Shown: positions 10,935 to 22,124 of the stretch, piece by piece
How positions within the stretch are numbered: position 1 is the stretch's first letter
Layout of the letters: every line of letters starts with the position of its first letter
Assembly (NCBI GenBank): GCA_029783825.1
Contig: JAREIK010018613.1
Coordinates: 1 to 64,000 of the forward strand
Direction: 5' to 3'
Length of the DNA: 64,000 bases
Source of the DNA: Sapria himalayana
Lineage: Eukaryota; Streptophyta; Magnoliopsida; Malpighiales; Rafflesiaceae
Made by a program: the position numbers and the translations under genes
Notes under the pieces: model-generated
Told to the model about the DNA's origin: nothing
Databases searched by the model: none
What the model saw: only the letters and a program-made list of their open reading frames with translations

Positions 10935-13900
10935 GTGAAAAAATAAAAAAAAATATTTTTTCTTTGTTATTCTATTTTTATATAAAACCTATACACCACT
11001 AAATGCCTAAGCATTTAAATCACTAAACTACAAAATTCTGATACCCCTATATAGATAATTTTTTAAATCGTTCTACCCTAAATAATAATTAATAAATTTC
11101 ATTTTTATTTGTTTTCATTATAATTTAAAAAATTCATTTTAATTGTTTAGTGTTTTATTTTTATTAATGTATTGATTATAAAATAAATTATGAGTTAAAA
11201 ATATAATTTATAAAAAATATTTTTCATCAAAAAATTGATAAGCTTATAAAAATATTAAAAAATTAAAAACAAATAATTATTATTTAGTAATATATTTTGC
11301 GTTGATTTTGAATCATTTTAGGTTTTGATATTATATTTTAAGTAATATCAATCTTATTCATAATAGATTGTTAATTTATTTTTTGATAATTATTATAATA
11401 TCTATCAATAAAATTGTTTATATTGAATTTATATGATATATAATTATGATTATTATTATCGATAAATATTCTATTCAATTTTGAAAAAAATTTAAAAATT
11501 ATTATATTTTAAAAGGTTATAATCTTAAAAAATGGGAAAAAATAATAAAAATAAATTTTTAGTTATTTTATTTTTTAAATAAAACCTATAGAGAATTAAA
11601 TGCTTACATACTTAAATTAGTAAGTTCATAAACCCTGAAACCCCTAAATACATAAACTTTTTAACATCTATATACTACTTAATAAATAATAAATCTCATT
11701 TTTATTTCTATTTATTATAATTTTAAATTTTCATTTTAATTATTTATAGTTTAATTATTTAGAAAAATTAATTACTAAATAAATTTCAAGTGAGACAAAT
11801 ATTATTTAAATAATTTATTTTTAATCAAAAAAAAATATAAACTTATAAAAAGAAGGACAAATTTAAAAATTAAATATTATTATTTAGTAATATATTTTAC
11901 TTTGATTTTGAATCATTATATATAGGTTTTGCAATTATATTTTAATTAATATCAATCTTATTAAGAATAGTTTATTAATTTATTATTTGATTATTTTTAT
12001 AATATCGAACAATAAAGTTACTTATATTGAATTTAAATGTCTTATAATTATTATGATTATTATAACTAAATATTATATTTACATTTGAAAAAAATTTAAA
12101 AATTATTATATTTTCAAAGGTTATAACCTTCAAAAATGATAAAAAATCACAAAAATAATTTTTTAATTATTTTATTATTTAAATAAAACATACCACTAAA
12201 TCCCTAATCATTTAAATATCTAGACTCCTTAACCACAAAACCCCCTAAATACTTAAACCATTAAACCTATATAACCTAAATAATTAATAATAAATTTTAT
12301 TTTTATTTGTATTCATTATAATTTTAATTATTCATTTTAATTATTTTTTTTGTTTATTTTTATAGAAATATTAATTACAAAATATATAAATGAGTGAGAC
12401 ATATAATTTTATTATATTATTTTTTATGAAAAAAAAAGCTTATAAAAATAAACAAAATTTCAAAAATTTAAAATTGTATTTAGTAATATAATTTACTTTA
12501 ATTTTGAATTATTTTGGGTTCTACAAATATATTTTAATTAATATCTATCATATTAATAATAGTTTATTAATTTATTTTTCGATCATTATAATAATATATA
12601 TTAATAAAATTTTTTATATTAAATTTACATCAAATATAATTATTAAGATTATTATAACTAAGTATTGTATTCATATTTTTGAAAGATTAAAAAATTATTA
12701 TATTTTCATATGTTATAACCTTTGAAAATCACAAAAATTCATAAAAATAAATTTTTTGTTATTTCATTGATTAAATAAAACATATAAACACCTAAATGTG
12801 CAAACATATAAATCAATAAACTTTTTAACCCCAAAACCACAAAAAACTTAAACCATTAAATAGGTAAACCCTAAATAATAAATCATATATCTATTTTTTA
12901 TTTGTATTCATTATAATTTTAAATATTCATTTTAATTATTTATCAATTTATTTTTATAGAAATATTAATTACAAAATAAATTATTAGTGAGAGAGATATA
13001 ATTTAAATAATTTATTTTTCATCAAAAAAATATATGTGCTTATAAAATGAGAAATCATTTTTAAAATAAAAAATTATTATTTAGTAATACATCTTATTTT
13101 GATTTGAATCATTTTAGATTCTACAATTATATTTTAATTTATATCATTCTTATTAATACTAGTTTATTAATTTATTTATTGATCATTATTATAATATCTA
13201 TTAATAAAATTATTTATATTTAGTTTACATTATATATAATTATTAAGATTATTATAACTAAATATTATATTCACATATAAAAAAATTTAAAATTATTATA
13301 TTTTCAATGGTTACAACCTTCAAAAATTAAAAAAATTCAAAAAATTAAATTTTTTGTTTTTTAATTCTTTAGATAATAAGTATAAATCACTAAAGGTCTA
13401 AACACTTAAATCACTAAACTCCTATACCCAAAAACACGTAAATACTTAAACCATTAAACCGGTATATCCTGAATAATAAATAATAAATCTCAATTTTATT
13501 TGTATACATTATAATTTTAAATAATTATTTTATTTATTTATTAGTTTATTATTATAGAATTATAAATTACAAAATATATTATGAGTAAGACAAATATAAT
13601 TTAAATAATTTATTTTTAATAACAAAAATATAATGTTATAAAAAAAGCAAAACATTAAAAAAATTATTATTTAGTAATATATTTTACTTAGATTTGAATA
13701 AATTTAGATTTTGCAAATACTTTTTAAATAATAACTATTTTATTAATAATAGTTTATTAAATTATTTTTTCATCATAATTATATTATCTACCAATATAAT
13801 TATTTATATTGAATTGAAATGAATTATAATTATTAAGATTATTATAAATAAATATTATATTTACATTTGAAAAAAATTTAAAAATTATTATATTTTCAAA

Positions 13901-15168
13901 GGATATAATATTCAAAAATTAGAAAAAAATAATATAAATACATTTTTTGCTATATTATTGTTTAAATAAAACTTATAAACCAATAAAAGCCTAAACACTT
14001 AAACATCTAAACTCCAAAACACAAAAGCCAATAAATACTTAAACCTTTAAACTTGTAAACCTTAAATATAATTTAAATAATTTATTTAAATATTAACTAC
14101 AAAATAAAATATGAGTGATACAAATATAATTTAAATAATTTATTCTTCATCAAAAAAAAATATAAGCTTATAAAAAGAAGCAAAAACTAAAAAAAATTAT
14201 TATTTAGTAATAAATTTTACAATGAATTTGAATAATTTTAGGTTTTGTAATTATATTTTAATTTATATCCATCATAATAATAATAACATATTAATTTATT
14301 TTTTGATAATCGATATCATATCTATCAATAAAATTGTTTATATTTAGTTTATATTATATATAATAATTATTATTATTATTACTAAATATTATATTCACAT
14401 TTTAAAAAAATTTTAAAATTATTATATTGTCAAAGGGTATAACCTTTGAAAATGTGAAAAAATATCAAAAATAATTTTTTTGTTATTTAATTGTTTAAAC
14501 AAAAGCTAGAAACCACAAAATGCCTAAAAACATAAATTGCTAAAGTTCTAAATGACAAAACCTCTAAATACTTAAAATATTAAACTGGTATAAATTAATA
14601 ATAATTCATAAATCTCATTTTAATTTTTATTAAGAATAATTTTAAATTTTTATTTTAATTATTTATCAGTTTATTTTTTTTAGAATATTAATTACAAAAC
14701 AAATTATTAGAGAGAATGATATAATTTAAATTAAACTGGTATACCCTAAAAAATAAAGAATAAATCTCATTTTTTTTCATTATAAGTTTAAATATTCATT
14801 TAATTATTTATTTATTTTTATATAAATATTAATTAAAAATAAATTATTAGTTAGACAAATATAATTTATATAAATTGATTTTTATCAAATAAAAATATAA
14901 ATAAACTTATTAAAAGAAAAAAAAATTAAAAACAAAAAATTATTATATAGTAATATAAATTGTTTTGCTTATGAATCATTATAGGTTTCGTAATTATATT
15001 TTAATTGATATCTATCTTATTAATAATAGATTATTAATTTATTTTTTGATCATTATTAGAATATTTATCAATAATATTGTTTAAATTGAATCTATATGAT
15101 ATATAAATATAATGATTATTATAACTAAATATTGAATTCATATTTGAAAAAAATTTTAAAATTAATAT

Positions 15169-15196
15169 ATTTTCAAAGGTTATAACCTTTGAAAAT
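15169..15196. repeat. 28-bp perfect palindrome
   Basis: Same dyad, perfect, before the alpha tract at 15247, the last complete one upstream of the LINE. Confidence 0.9.
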
Positions 15197-15602
15197 ATAA
15201 AAAATTAATAAAAATAAATATTTTTTATTTAAATTTTTAATTGAAACCTATGAACAACTAAATGCATACATAGTTAAATCAGTCAACTCATAAAGCTTTT
15301 AATGCCTAAATACATAAACCATTAAACCACTATATACTACTTAATAATTAAGAAATCTAATTTTTATTTCAATTTATTTTAATTTTAAATATTCATTTTA
15401 ATTATTTATTAGATTATTTTGATATAAATTTTTATTACAAAAATAATTATGAGTGTGACAAAAATAATTTAAATAATTTATTGTTAATAAAAAAATATAT
15501 ATACGCTTATAAAAGAAGTAATAATTTAAAAATTAAAAATTATTATCCAGTAATATTTTTTTCATTAATTTTGAAACAATTTGGGTTTTGTAAATATTTT
15601 GT

Positions 15603-15618
15603 AATTAATATCTATCTT
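15603..15618 (+). repeat. LINE target-site duplication, left copy
   Basis: AATTAATATCTATCTT, identical to 21884-21899. It is ordinary satellite sequence (the alpha body), followed immediately by the poly(T) that is the LINE's poly(A) tail read on the plus strand. Confidence 0.92.
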
Positions 15619-15625
15619 TTTTTTT

Positions 15626-16590
15626 AGAAAATTTGTTTTATTATAATCAAAGCTCTCTCTTTTGGCGGAGGAATACCATTTTTACAGACTATACTCTACC
15701 CTTTCCACTTTTACACCCATCCTTTAATCTACAAACAAAATAAAACATAATCAAAATAAGCTTTCAATGCATTTTTGGTATTTGCTCTTTATTAAATTTG
15801 GTGGAGATTGCTGTTTGCGTGGAGTAATTCCAGTGGTTATCCTGTCTTCTATTCTGGATCTTTTCAAAGCTTATATGCTTTCCATTGTAGCTTTAATTCA
15901 CTAGCCCAAGAAAGCTCTAAAAACCGGCTATACTTATACAGGGCATGCAGATCCTTTTTACATACTCAACAGAAAGCTTCAACAATTCTGGTCTTTAGGT
16001 ATTTCCAGACTTTAAATCTGCCAAAAATATTTCTTGCCCTCTTGAATAAAGCATTTTGATCGCATGAGTGTCTCATTGCTTTCTCCTTTTTTTTCTAGCT
16101 TCCATACTCAACAGCCTTTCCATACTCAACAGCCTTTCCAGCTTCCATACTTAACAGACACAAATCAAATAGAAAACACGCACAAAAACAAACAAACAGT
16201 AGTATAAACATCCAGCAGCCATCTTTTTATCACTCTATTATTGCCTTCCTCCACCTTGCATCTGTTTAACAAAGAGAAAAACAAGAAAAAGAACAACATA
16301 GTCCTATTCGCGCAATCCACTTACTGCTGTTGCTGCTGATGCCTTCCTCCACTTACTACTGTTTATCACTCTATGCACATTCCTTCTTCCAAGTCCATTA
16401 CTGCTGTTGCTTTTTTCTTGCTGTACATGGATCTGTTAAACTGCAAAACACACACTAGCACAATACTTATAGCCACATATATATAAACCCTTTAGTCCAC
16501 CCCACAGGACCAGGGTGGATATCCAGGTTAAGGCTATACTTTAATTATTCAAATATATGAATATTCCATCTTATCCATTCTTATTATACC
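15626..16590 (-). other. LINE 3' UTR with short internal repeats
   Basis: About 965 nt of non-coding sequence after ORF2. On the plus strand, 16102-16137 is two copies of an 18-bp unit (CCATACTCAACAGCCTTT), and a related copy ending 'ccatacttaacag' follows at 16144-16156. The phrases 'gccttcctccac' and 'tttatcactctat' each occur twice between 16220 and 16375, showing an older duplication. A short inverted repeat TCCACCC (16496-16502) / GGGTGGA (16513-16519) could form a hairpin. A plus-strand open frame at 15808-16059 has no ATG and no recognisable homology, and is judged spurious. Confidence 0.7.
15637..15642 (-). promoter_or_regulatory. LINE polyadenylation signal AATAAA
   Basis: AATAAA on the minus strand, about 11 nt upstream of the poly(A) tail at 15625-15619. 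The spacing fits a normal polyadenylation signal. Confidence 0.75.
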
Positions 16591-18101
16591 CTAGTATCTA
16601 TCAGGGATCGAGTCCTTTATATATTTTCCATGTTTATTATTTTTCCCTTCTTTAGCCAGTTTATTAGCTAAAGCATTTGCTTCCCTATATATATGTTTGA
16701 TAAAAGCGTTTAACGATAAGGCTAGATGGCCGATCTCTTCTAATTCATCTTCGTATTTCCATAAAGTCTTTTTTTATTTATCATATCTACCACAATTTTA
16801 GAGTCTGACTGAATGTCTATATTTCTTAGTCCTCTAGAGAGACAGGCCCTCAAACCATCTCTTAATGCTAAGATTTCTGCATGAAGTGTAGAAGAGGCTT
16901 TGTAACTCCTTGAAAAGGAAAAAATGAGGTGACCTCTAGAATTTCTAATCACTCCTCCTCCTTCTGCTAAGCCTATATTTCTATCAAAACTACCATCAGT
17001 ATTTAAGGAGAGCCTATCTAATGGTGGGTTTTCCCACTTAACTCCTATAATTTTATGTGATCTTTTCTTAGTAACCATAAGATTCCAAAAATTTAAAATA
17101 TCATTATTTAGAAAATTAGTCTGGACTGTTATCGGGCAAGCTTCAGAAGTACTTATTAAATCTCTCTTTATAGCTTTCCAGATGTCTTCCACCGACATTC
17201 TCTTACCTTCATATCTATTGTTATTCCTAGCCTTCCATATACACCAAATAGCAATATGAGGTATATTATTTTTAACCCATTTTTGTAAAGAGTTTCTCAT
17301 GTACGCTATATACCATTTTTGAAGTCTATTTCTAAGAGGGATGTATTCGTGATTTATACCCATTTCTAATTCTAATCTTCTCCAAATTTCTAAAGCTATC
17401 TTTCCTTGTGAAAATAAATGATCTATCGATTCATTTTCCTGAAAATAGTATTTACACCTAGAGGGAAGTTGAATACCTTTCTTTTTTATATTTACATCTA
17501 TTGGAATAATATTAGAGAGAACTTTCCATGTGTTAGTTTTAATTTTTTGAGAGTTATCATTATTCCAGGTCCATTTAAATAGTGAAAGCTCTTCCTTTCT
17601 ACTTCTCACTTTATCTTTGATGGTTTTGATAGAGAATTTTCCATCAACACTCAATGTCCATTTCCAGCCACTTTTAGTGAGCTTAGAATATTTTTCTACT
17701 ATCTCCCTTTGTTTAAGCATTTGCATCCACACTTGTGAAGCTCTACTCTTTTTTATTTCTGTGTTCGTATCCCCATCTTTGCAATATTTGGCCCTTATAA
17801 ATTCTGCCCATAAACTATTATTTTCTTTAAGCCTCCACCATCTTTTACAAGCCCAAGCTTTAGCGAGATCATTCAAATCTATAAAACCCAGCCCTACTTC
17901 CTATTTTGGAAAACAAAGATCTTTCCATTTTTTCCAGTGAAGCTTACTTTTACCTTTATATGTCCCCCACAGAAAACAAGCCATTTCTTTTTCAATTCTT
18001 TTTTTATCAAGGGCTAGTAATTGAGTGATTATTAGGTTTTGCATGACTACGCTTTGAAGTACATGTGTGATTAAGGTTATCCTGCCGCTCAAAGATAGCA
18101 T
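16591..18101 (-). pseudogene. ORF2 C-terminal part: zf-RVT region and RNase H
   Basis: Opens with 'MLSLSGRITLITHVLQS', the usual text after the LINE polymerase domain. A TAG at 17903-17901 interrupts it in frame. The zinc-binding reverse-transcriptase region lies at about 17639-17382 ('DGKFSIKTIKD ... FKWTWN ... HLF'). Two of its expected cysteines appear changed ('SRCKYYF', 'FSQGKIALEIW'). The RNase H domain starts near 17015: 'NTDGSFD' with D at 16997-16995, 'HAEILALRDGL' with E at 16877-16875, 'QSDSKIVVD' with D at 16805-16803. After the frameshift at the 16769-16775 homopolymer comes 'IKHIYREANALANKLAKEG'. The last catalytic position, normally Asp in 'ADxLA', is Asn (16665-16663). Confidence 0.88.
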
Positions 18102-18217
18102 TTCAACTTTCCATCTGCAATTTTATTTTTGATCTTTTCGAGTAAGAATTCAATGTATTCTGACTTAACTTTTCCTACATATAAAGGGCATCCCAGATAT
18201 TGAATTGCTCCTTTTTT

Positions 18218-19234
18218 CTACGAGAAACCTGTTATACTCTGTACTCTATGTCCTAAACTCATAAAAGCTTTTTTAGCTATCATAAAATGACACTTTTTGC
18301 TGTTTATTTTTTGACCTGTTTCTTCCTCCATTACTCTCAACAAACTCATCAAGTTTTGAAGGGATCTAGCACTACCATTAGTGAAGATTACCACATCATC
18401 TGCATATGCAAGACAACTCACCAGGGGAGTACCTTTCGGTTGGCTGAAGGTGCCTATTTCCCCTGTGCAAATTTTCTCTTTGAGATTGACAATAAAGAGC
18501 TCTAAATAAATATTAAAGAGTGAGTGAGAAAGAGGGTCACCTTGTCTTAGTCCTCTAAGCGGCTTAATATCTCTTCCTAGCTCCCCGTTTACAAGAATTT
18601 TAATCCATGAGCTTGATATACATCTGTATATCAAGTCTATCCTAGTCTCTAAGAAACCCATCTTTCTCATGGTGAAACACCGGACATTCCATTCTACTTT
18701 ATCGAAAGCTTTAGATAAGCCTAATTTTATTAATACATTATGTCCTCTAACTTTTGTACCTATATCTTTAATCATTTCTTTAGCTAAGCAAATATTTTTC
18801 ATTATAAGCCTATTTTTCATGAAGCCTGATTGCTCTTTTGAAATAATTTTAGGAAGGACAGAAGTTAATCTGTTTTGCAATAATTTAGACAGGATCTTAT
18901 AAATAGAATTACATAAACTTATAGGTCTGAAATCATCTGCCTTTTGTGGATTGTCTGTCTTGAGAATAAGCACCATATATGTGCTACTCCATTTCTTGCC
19001 TATTTCTGCTCCATTAAAAATCCAATAAATGGCATTGAGAAGATCAAATTTTATGATAATCCAGCATTTTTGGTAGAACATATTGTTCCTTCCGTCTGGG
19101 CACGGGGCACTATTTGGGTCCAGGCTGAAAACAACCGTTTTAAGCTCTTCTTCATCTAGGAATTTAATAAGGGCATCATTCTCTTCTCTAGTAATATTAC
19201 AGTCTATTTTATGTATAAGTTCAACACCTCTCAA
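18218..19234 (-). pseudogene. ORF2 reverse transcriptase domain, catalytic Asp lost
   Basis: The first Met is internal; coding text continues upstream to about 19335. Reverse-transcriptase landmarks by residue of this open segment: 'NSAPCPDG' 41-48, 'DDFRPISLCNSIYKILSK' about 100-117, 'EQSGFMKNR' 134-142, motif A 'KLGLSKAFDKVEW' 170-182, motif B 'LRGLRQGDPLS' 227-236 and motif C 'YADD' 277-280 (18406-18395). In plant L1 elements motif A reads KLD-x-SKA(F/Y)D. Here the metal-binding first Asp is Gly, codon GGC at 18721-18719, which should abolish polymerase activity even without the stops. YADD itself is intact. The segment ends at TAG 18220-18218, and recognisable coding text ('GAIQYLGCPLYVGKVKSEY') continues in frame after it. 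Confidence 0.92.
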
Positions 19235-19302
19235 GGATGTATCCCCTATAAATTGATTTTCAAAGTATTCATCAAAATGCTTTTTAATTTCTGTGTTATC
19301 AT

Positions 19303-20442
19303 CTATCCAGGCATTATTACTATTTTTATACCTTTTATTCTTTGTTTCTGTATTCTTATTTTAGCTGCTCTTTGAAAAAATTTTGTGTTTTTATCTCCTT
19401 CTTTTAGCCATTTTATTTTAGCTTTTTGTTTCCAAAAAATTTCCTTCATGAGGAGTTTTAATTTTAGTTCAGCTTGGGATTTACTAAGTGCTTCTCTACT
19501 CTCATTATCTTGAAATATTTCATATTCTATCTCTAATTTTTCAGCTTTTTTTTCTGCTTCTATTATATTTTTGTTTATATTACCAAATATATCTCTATTC
19601 CATATCTTTAGATGTTTTTTTAATCTATTTAGTTTCGTATTCCAGAGTTGTGCCGGATTACATGAGACTTCCAGAGACCAAGACTCTTTAACCATATTTA
19701 TGAATGTATGATGCAAGCACCAAGCATTCTGAAATTTAAAAGGTTTACTCAAGAATTTGGTCTGCTCTATGGTAATTAACAATGGATTGTGATCCGAGCA
19801 CGTTCTATTTAAATGTCTCATAGCGGTAGATCCATAAATTTCTAACCATTTCATATTGTATAAAACTCTATCTAGTCTTGCCCATATAGTGCCTTTGTTT
19901 TTCCTGTTATTGCACCAGGTATATTGTGGGCCTAAAAAGTTAGCTTCCATCAAACTGGCCTTTGATATAGCCTCATTAAAGTGTGAAATGGCACTAGTGC
20001 TGGGGGAATTACCTCCTTATTTCTCACTGGCCTTTCTTATTATGTTAAAATCACCTCCTATTATCCATGGTTTGTTCAAACTTGATATTTTGGTCATACT
20101 ATTCCAAAGCTCCTTTCTACCTTCTTTAGTATATTTAGCATATACTACCGAGATTACTTCATCCTGGGCATTATCTAGACTAAAATTGATTATTTGATCC
20201 GTTTCCTCCAATATATTTATATTAAATTTATTTTTCCAGAATACCCAAATTTTACTATTATTATTAGAAAATGCATTCTCAAAGCCCAGAACTCCTTTGT
20301 AATGATCTATTTGAACCTTATTCACCATAGGTTCAGCAAGCATTATAAGAGAAGAATTATATAATTTTATCATTCTTTTAATTCTTTTTATTTTGGAAGG
20401 GTTTGCAATACCCCTAACATTCCAGTAAAAGAGTTTAATCAT
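19303..20442 (-). pseudogene. ORF2 endonuclease domain
   Basis: Exonuclease-endonuclease-phosphatase fold that nicks target DNA. Visible motifs, numbered from the ORF2 ATG: N8 in 'YWNVRG', E37 in 'LAEPMV', 'GGDFNII' around 129-135, R189 and D191 in 'ARLDRVL', and 'SDHNP' at 216-220. The catalytic residues look intact. A TAA at codon 142 (20019-20017) lies between 'GDFN' and the C-terminal half, and the frame continues beyond it unchanged. After the domain comes a K- and E-rich helical linker ('KKAEKLEIEYEIFQ') leading to the reverse transcriptase. The frame is lost near 19335. Confidence 0.9.
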
Positions 20443-21766
20443 TATGGTTAGTTTTAATCTGAGATCTAGTGATGCACTTTGAATCATATGTTCTATTTAG
20501 ATGTTTTTTCCTGTTTCTTGACTTTTTTATAGCACTAGTATTTTCTGTTTTGTCTTCTTTCCACACTCTTCCTAGTTGTATGGCCATAATTTTTATTTCT
20601 TCCCAGGCCCATTCCCTGTTGCCCATTTTATTCTTAAATCTATGTATATCGATATCATCCTTTGTGGATTTTATGCATTCATTTTATTCCTCTCCCTTGT
20701 GTAAATTTATATTACTTCGCACCTCTATTTCCTCATCCAAGCTATTAACTTTTTCCACTGCCCATTTCCTACTCTCCTCCCTTCTAATTCTGTTATCAAA
20801 CCTGCTGCCCCGAAACCTTTTGTTTATTTCTGCAATTTTCATAATTAAATCATGTCTTTTATTTTTATCCTCTCTCTCTACCTCTTCCTTCTCTTCTATT
20901 CTAGGGGAGACATCTTCAGTTAGTTCCAGGCTAGTTCCCTCATTGTTTAAATTCTACTCAAGAGCCATGATGTTTTTTTTTCTGTATTGCACTATTTCCT
21001 TCCCCTTTCCTGTAAAGTCTGTATACTACCTATCTTCTTCATGCTTTATTTTGACAATACAGTGATCACAACCATGTCCAAGCTTCTTACAGTATGTGCA
21101 ATAGTGAGGGAGGAACTCTGGAATTACATCTTGCCAGAAACCATCTTCATTCTTAGAGCCTATCCATATTCGCTGAGGTATATGATTCAACAAGTTGACT
21201 TCTATGCACAGCCGTGCCACACTCGGGCGAGAGAGAGTAGCAGTGGCACCATCAAGAAGAAGAGGGGTGCCGACTGCTTGTGTAATGTGGTAGAGAGAAA
21301 ATTTATCAAACAAGTGAATGGGGAGCATGGGAAGGAGGAACCATACCGGGGCCAATGGGGATTCCTGCTTGGTTGAGAAGTCGGGTGTCCATCTGAAAGC
21401 TCGCATGGGGTAGCCCATGATATACCAAACTCCTTTCAACAAGATTATATGGAAGTCCTCTTCTGTAAAGAGCTGCATGAGGATGTGCTTCGCATCCAGG
21501 ACTCCTATTTTTATCAGGCCTTTGAGCTTCAAGGAAGCATAGAATGCCATTATATCTTCAACGCGAGGACGCCCGTGTGAGAATTTGCCCACCAGTGTAT
21601 ATTTGTGAGCTTCAGTGAGGGAAGCCATGTCTGTCGGGGAAAACTCTATCGAAGGTTCGCCGTTTTTTTTCCCGAAAACTTCTAAAGAAGATGATGAATG
21701 AAGCGCAGTCTTTATAAAATGTTGAGAAAATGATTTCCTATTCATTAAGAAATCCGCTTGCTCCAT
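20435..21766 (-). pseudogene. LINE ORF1, DUF4283/zinc-knuckle RNA-binding protein (broken)
   Basis: Nucleic-acid-binding protein of the retrotransposon particle, about 443 codons from the ATG at 21766 to TAA at 20437-20435. Residues about 48-200 look like the DUF4283 region of plant LINE ORF1 proteins (for example 'RAFRWTPDFS', 'VARLCIEV'). A CCHC zinc knuckle follows at C223, C226, H231 and C236 (spacing CX2CX4HX4C, 'CTYCKKLGHGCDHC'). The C-terminal part is charged and rich in K, R and E. The frame holds from end to end without a frameshift but is cut by three stops: TAG at 21028-21026, TAG at 20956-20954 and TAA at 20686-20684. The first falls ten residues after the zinc knuckle. Its stop codon overlaps the ORF2 start as ATGATTAA. 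Confidence 0.9.
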
Positions 21767-21883
21767 TTTTGTTTGATAATGGCTACTTCTTCACTGAAAT
21801 ATGTTGTTTCTCTCTCTAAAAATTGTGTTTCTCTCTCTAGAGCTTGAGAGAGCAATTCAAAGAAGAAGGTTCTTCTTGTAATT
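21767..21883 (-). other. LINE 5' UTR
   Basis: 117 nt between the duplication and the ORF1 ATG. It contains two close copies of TTTCTCTCTCTA when read on the plus strand, and a short inverted repeat (AGAAGAA...TTCTTCT) near the very 5' end. LINE internal promoters normally lie here, but I recognise no specific element. The six plus-strand bases GTAATT next to the duplication repeat part of it, so the exact 5' end is uncertain by a few bases. Confidence 0.7.
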
Positions 21884-21899
21884 AATTAATATCTATCTT
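21884..21899 (+). repeat. LINE target-site duplication, right copy
   Basis: AATTAATATCTATCTT, identical to 15603-15618. It continues into normal alpha-monomer text (ATTATTAATAATTTATT), so the pre-insertion site can be reconstructed without gaps. Confidence 0.92.
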
Positions 21900-22124
21900 A
21901 TTATTAATAATTTATTAATTTAATATTTGATCATTATTATAATTTCTATCAATAAAATTGTTTATATTGAATTTATATGATATATAATTATTAAAATTAT
22001 TATAACTAAATATTATATTCACATTTCAAAAAATTTTAAAAATTATTATATTTTCAAAGTTTATAACCTATGAAAATAACAAAAAATTACAAATTTTTTT
22101 TGATATTTTATTGTTTAAATAAAA

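Larger units (their letters stand above)
1..15618 (+). repeat. A+T-rich satellite array, left arm part 1 (forward)
   Basis: Head-to-tail tandem array of a roughly 590-600 bp A+T-rich monomer. Octamer-tract anchors lie at about 503, 1094, 1690, 2386, 2983, 3463, 4030 (truncated), 4569, 5166, 5593, 6150, 6722, 7195, 7771, 8364, 9033, 9639, 10242, 10988, 11585, 12189, 12781, 13380, 13972, 14505 and 15247. Most gaps are 590-600 bp; exceptions are class-specific (about 427 bp for iota, 470-530 for mu, about 700-745 for beta). Each monomer carries the same modules in order: octamer tract, GGTATACC, a block containing TATAAGCTTATA, a conserved core with TTGATCATTATTATAATATC, a 28-bp palindrome and a hairpin. 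No gene is seen in the array. The short open frames in it begin with TTG, not ATG, and are judged non-coding. It ends at the LINE's target-site duplication. Confidence 0.95.
10242..15618 (+). repeat. HOR copy L2: beta delta epsilon eta theta lambda mu beta' alpha
   Basis: Monomers at 10242 (beta with the extra palindrome segment), 10988 (delta), 11585 (epsilon), 12189 (eta), 12781 (theta), 13380 (lambda), 13972 (mu), 14505 (beta') and 15247 (alpha). Zeta, iota, kappa and nu are missing, but the order of those present is kept. Delta at 10988 is nearly identical to delta at 2386, 8.6 kb upstream, including the rare 'atacaccactaaatgc' and 'gcatttaaatcactaaac'. The last alpha monomer is split by the LINE. 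Taking out the LINE plus one duplication copy (6,281 bp) leaves 597 bp between anchors 15247 and 22125, a normal monomer length. Confidence 0.7.
16591..20442 (-). pseudogene. LINE ORF2, endonuclease-reverse transcriptase-RNase H polyprotein (broken)
   Basis: Enzyme of target-primed reverse transcription, about 1,284 residues if undamaged, a normal length for plant L1 ORF2. I take the ATG at 20442 as start because it opens directly into 'IKLFYWNVRG', the endonuclease N terminus, and overlaps the ORF1 stop. Stop TAG is at 16593-16591. Lesions in order: TAA at 20019-20017; a net one-base loss near 19335; TAG at 18220-18218; a net one-base loss near 18105; TAG at 17903-17901; and a net one-base loss at or near the homopolymer at 16769-16775. 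All three frameshifts go in the same direction. Domain details are in the three entries below. Confidence 0.92.
15619..21883 (-). mobile_element. Full-length, inactivated L1-type LINE (6,265 bp)
   Basis: Non-LTR retrotransposon inserted in an alpha satellite monomer. On the minus strand it has a 117-bp 5' UTR, ORF1 (21766-20435), ORF2 overlapping it by 8 nt (20442-16591), a roughly 965-nt 3' UTR with AATAAA at 15642-15637, and a poly(A) tail of at least 7 A (15625-15619). A perfect 16-bp target-site duplication flanks it, as expected from target-primed reverse transcription. ORF2 has apurinic-type endonuclease, reverse transcriptase, zinc-binding reverse-transcriptase and RNase H regions, the domain set of plant L1 elements. 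It cannot be autonomous: I count six premature stops and three frameshifts, and the first reverse-transcriptase aspartate is replaced by glycine. Its base composition is much less A+T-rich than the surrounding satellite. It is the only identifiable full-length transposon in the array. Confidence 0.95.

Noticed and set aside
15808..16059. 83-codon plus-strand open frame in the LINE 3' UTR
   Set aside because: Antisense to the LINE, no recognisable domain, no ATG start, and located in an untranslated region with duplicated phrases.
17617..21376. Plus-strand open frames across the LINE (for example 17617-17940, 18287-18505, 19856-20197, 20469-21065, 20987-21376)
   Set aside because: They are antisense shadows of ORF1 and ORF2; all conserved motifs read on the minus strand.
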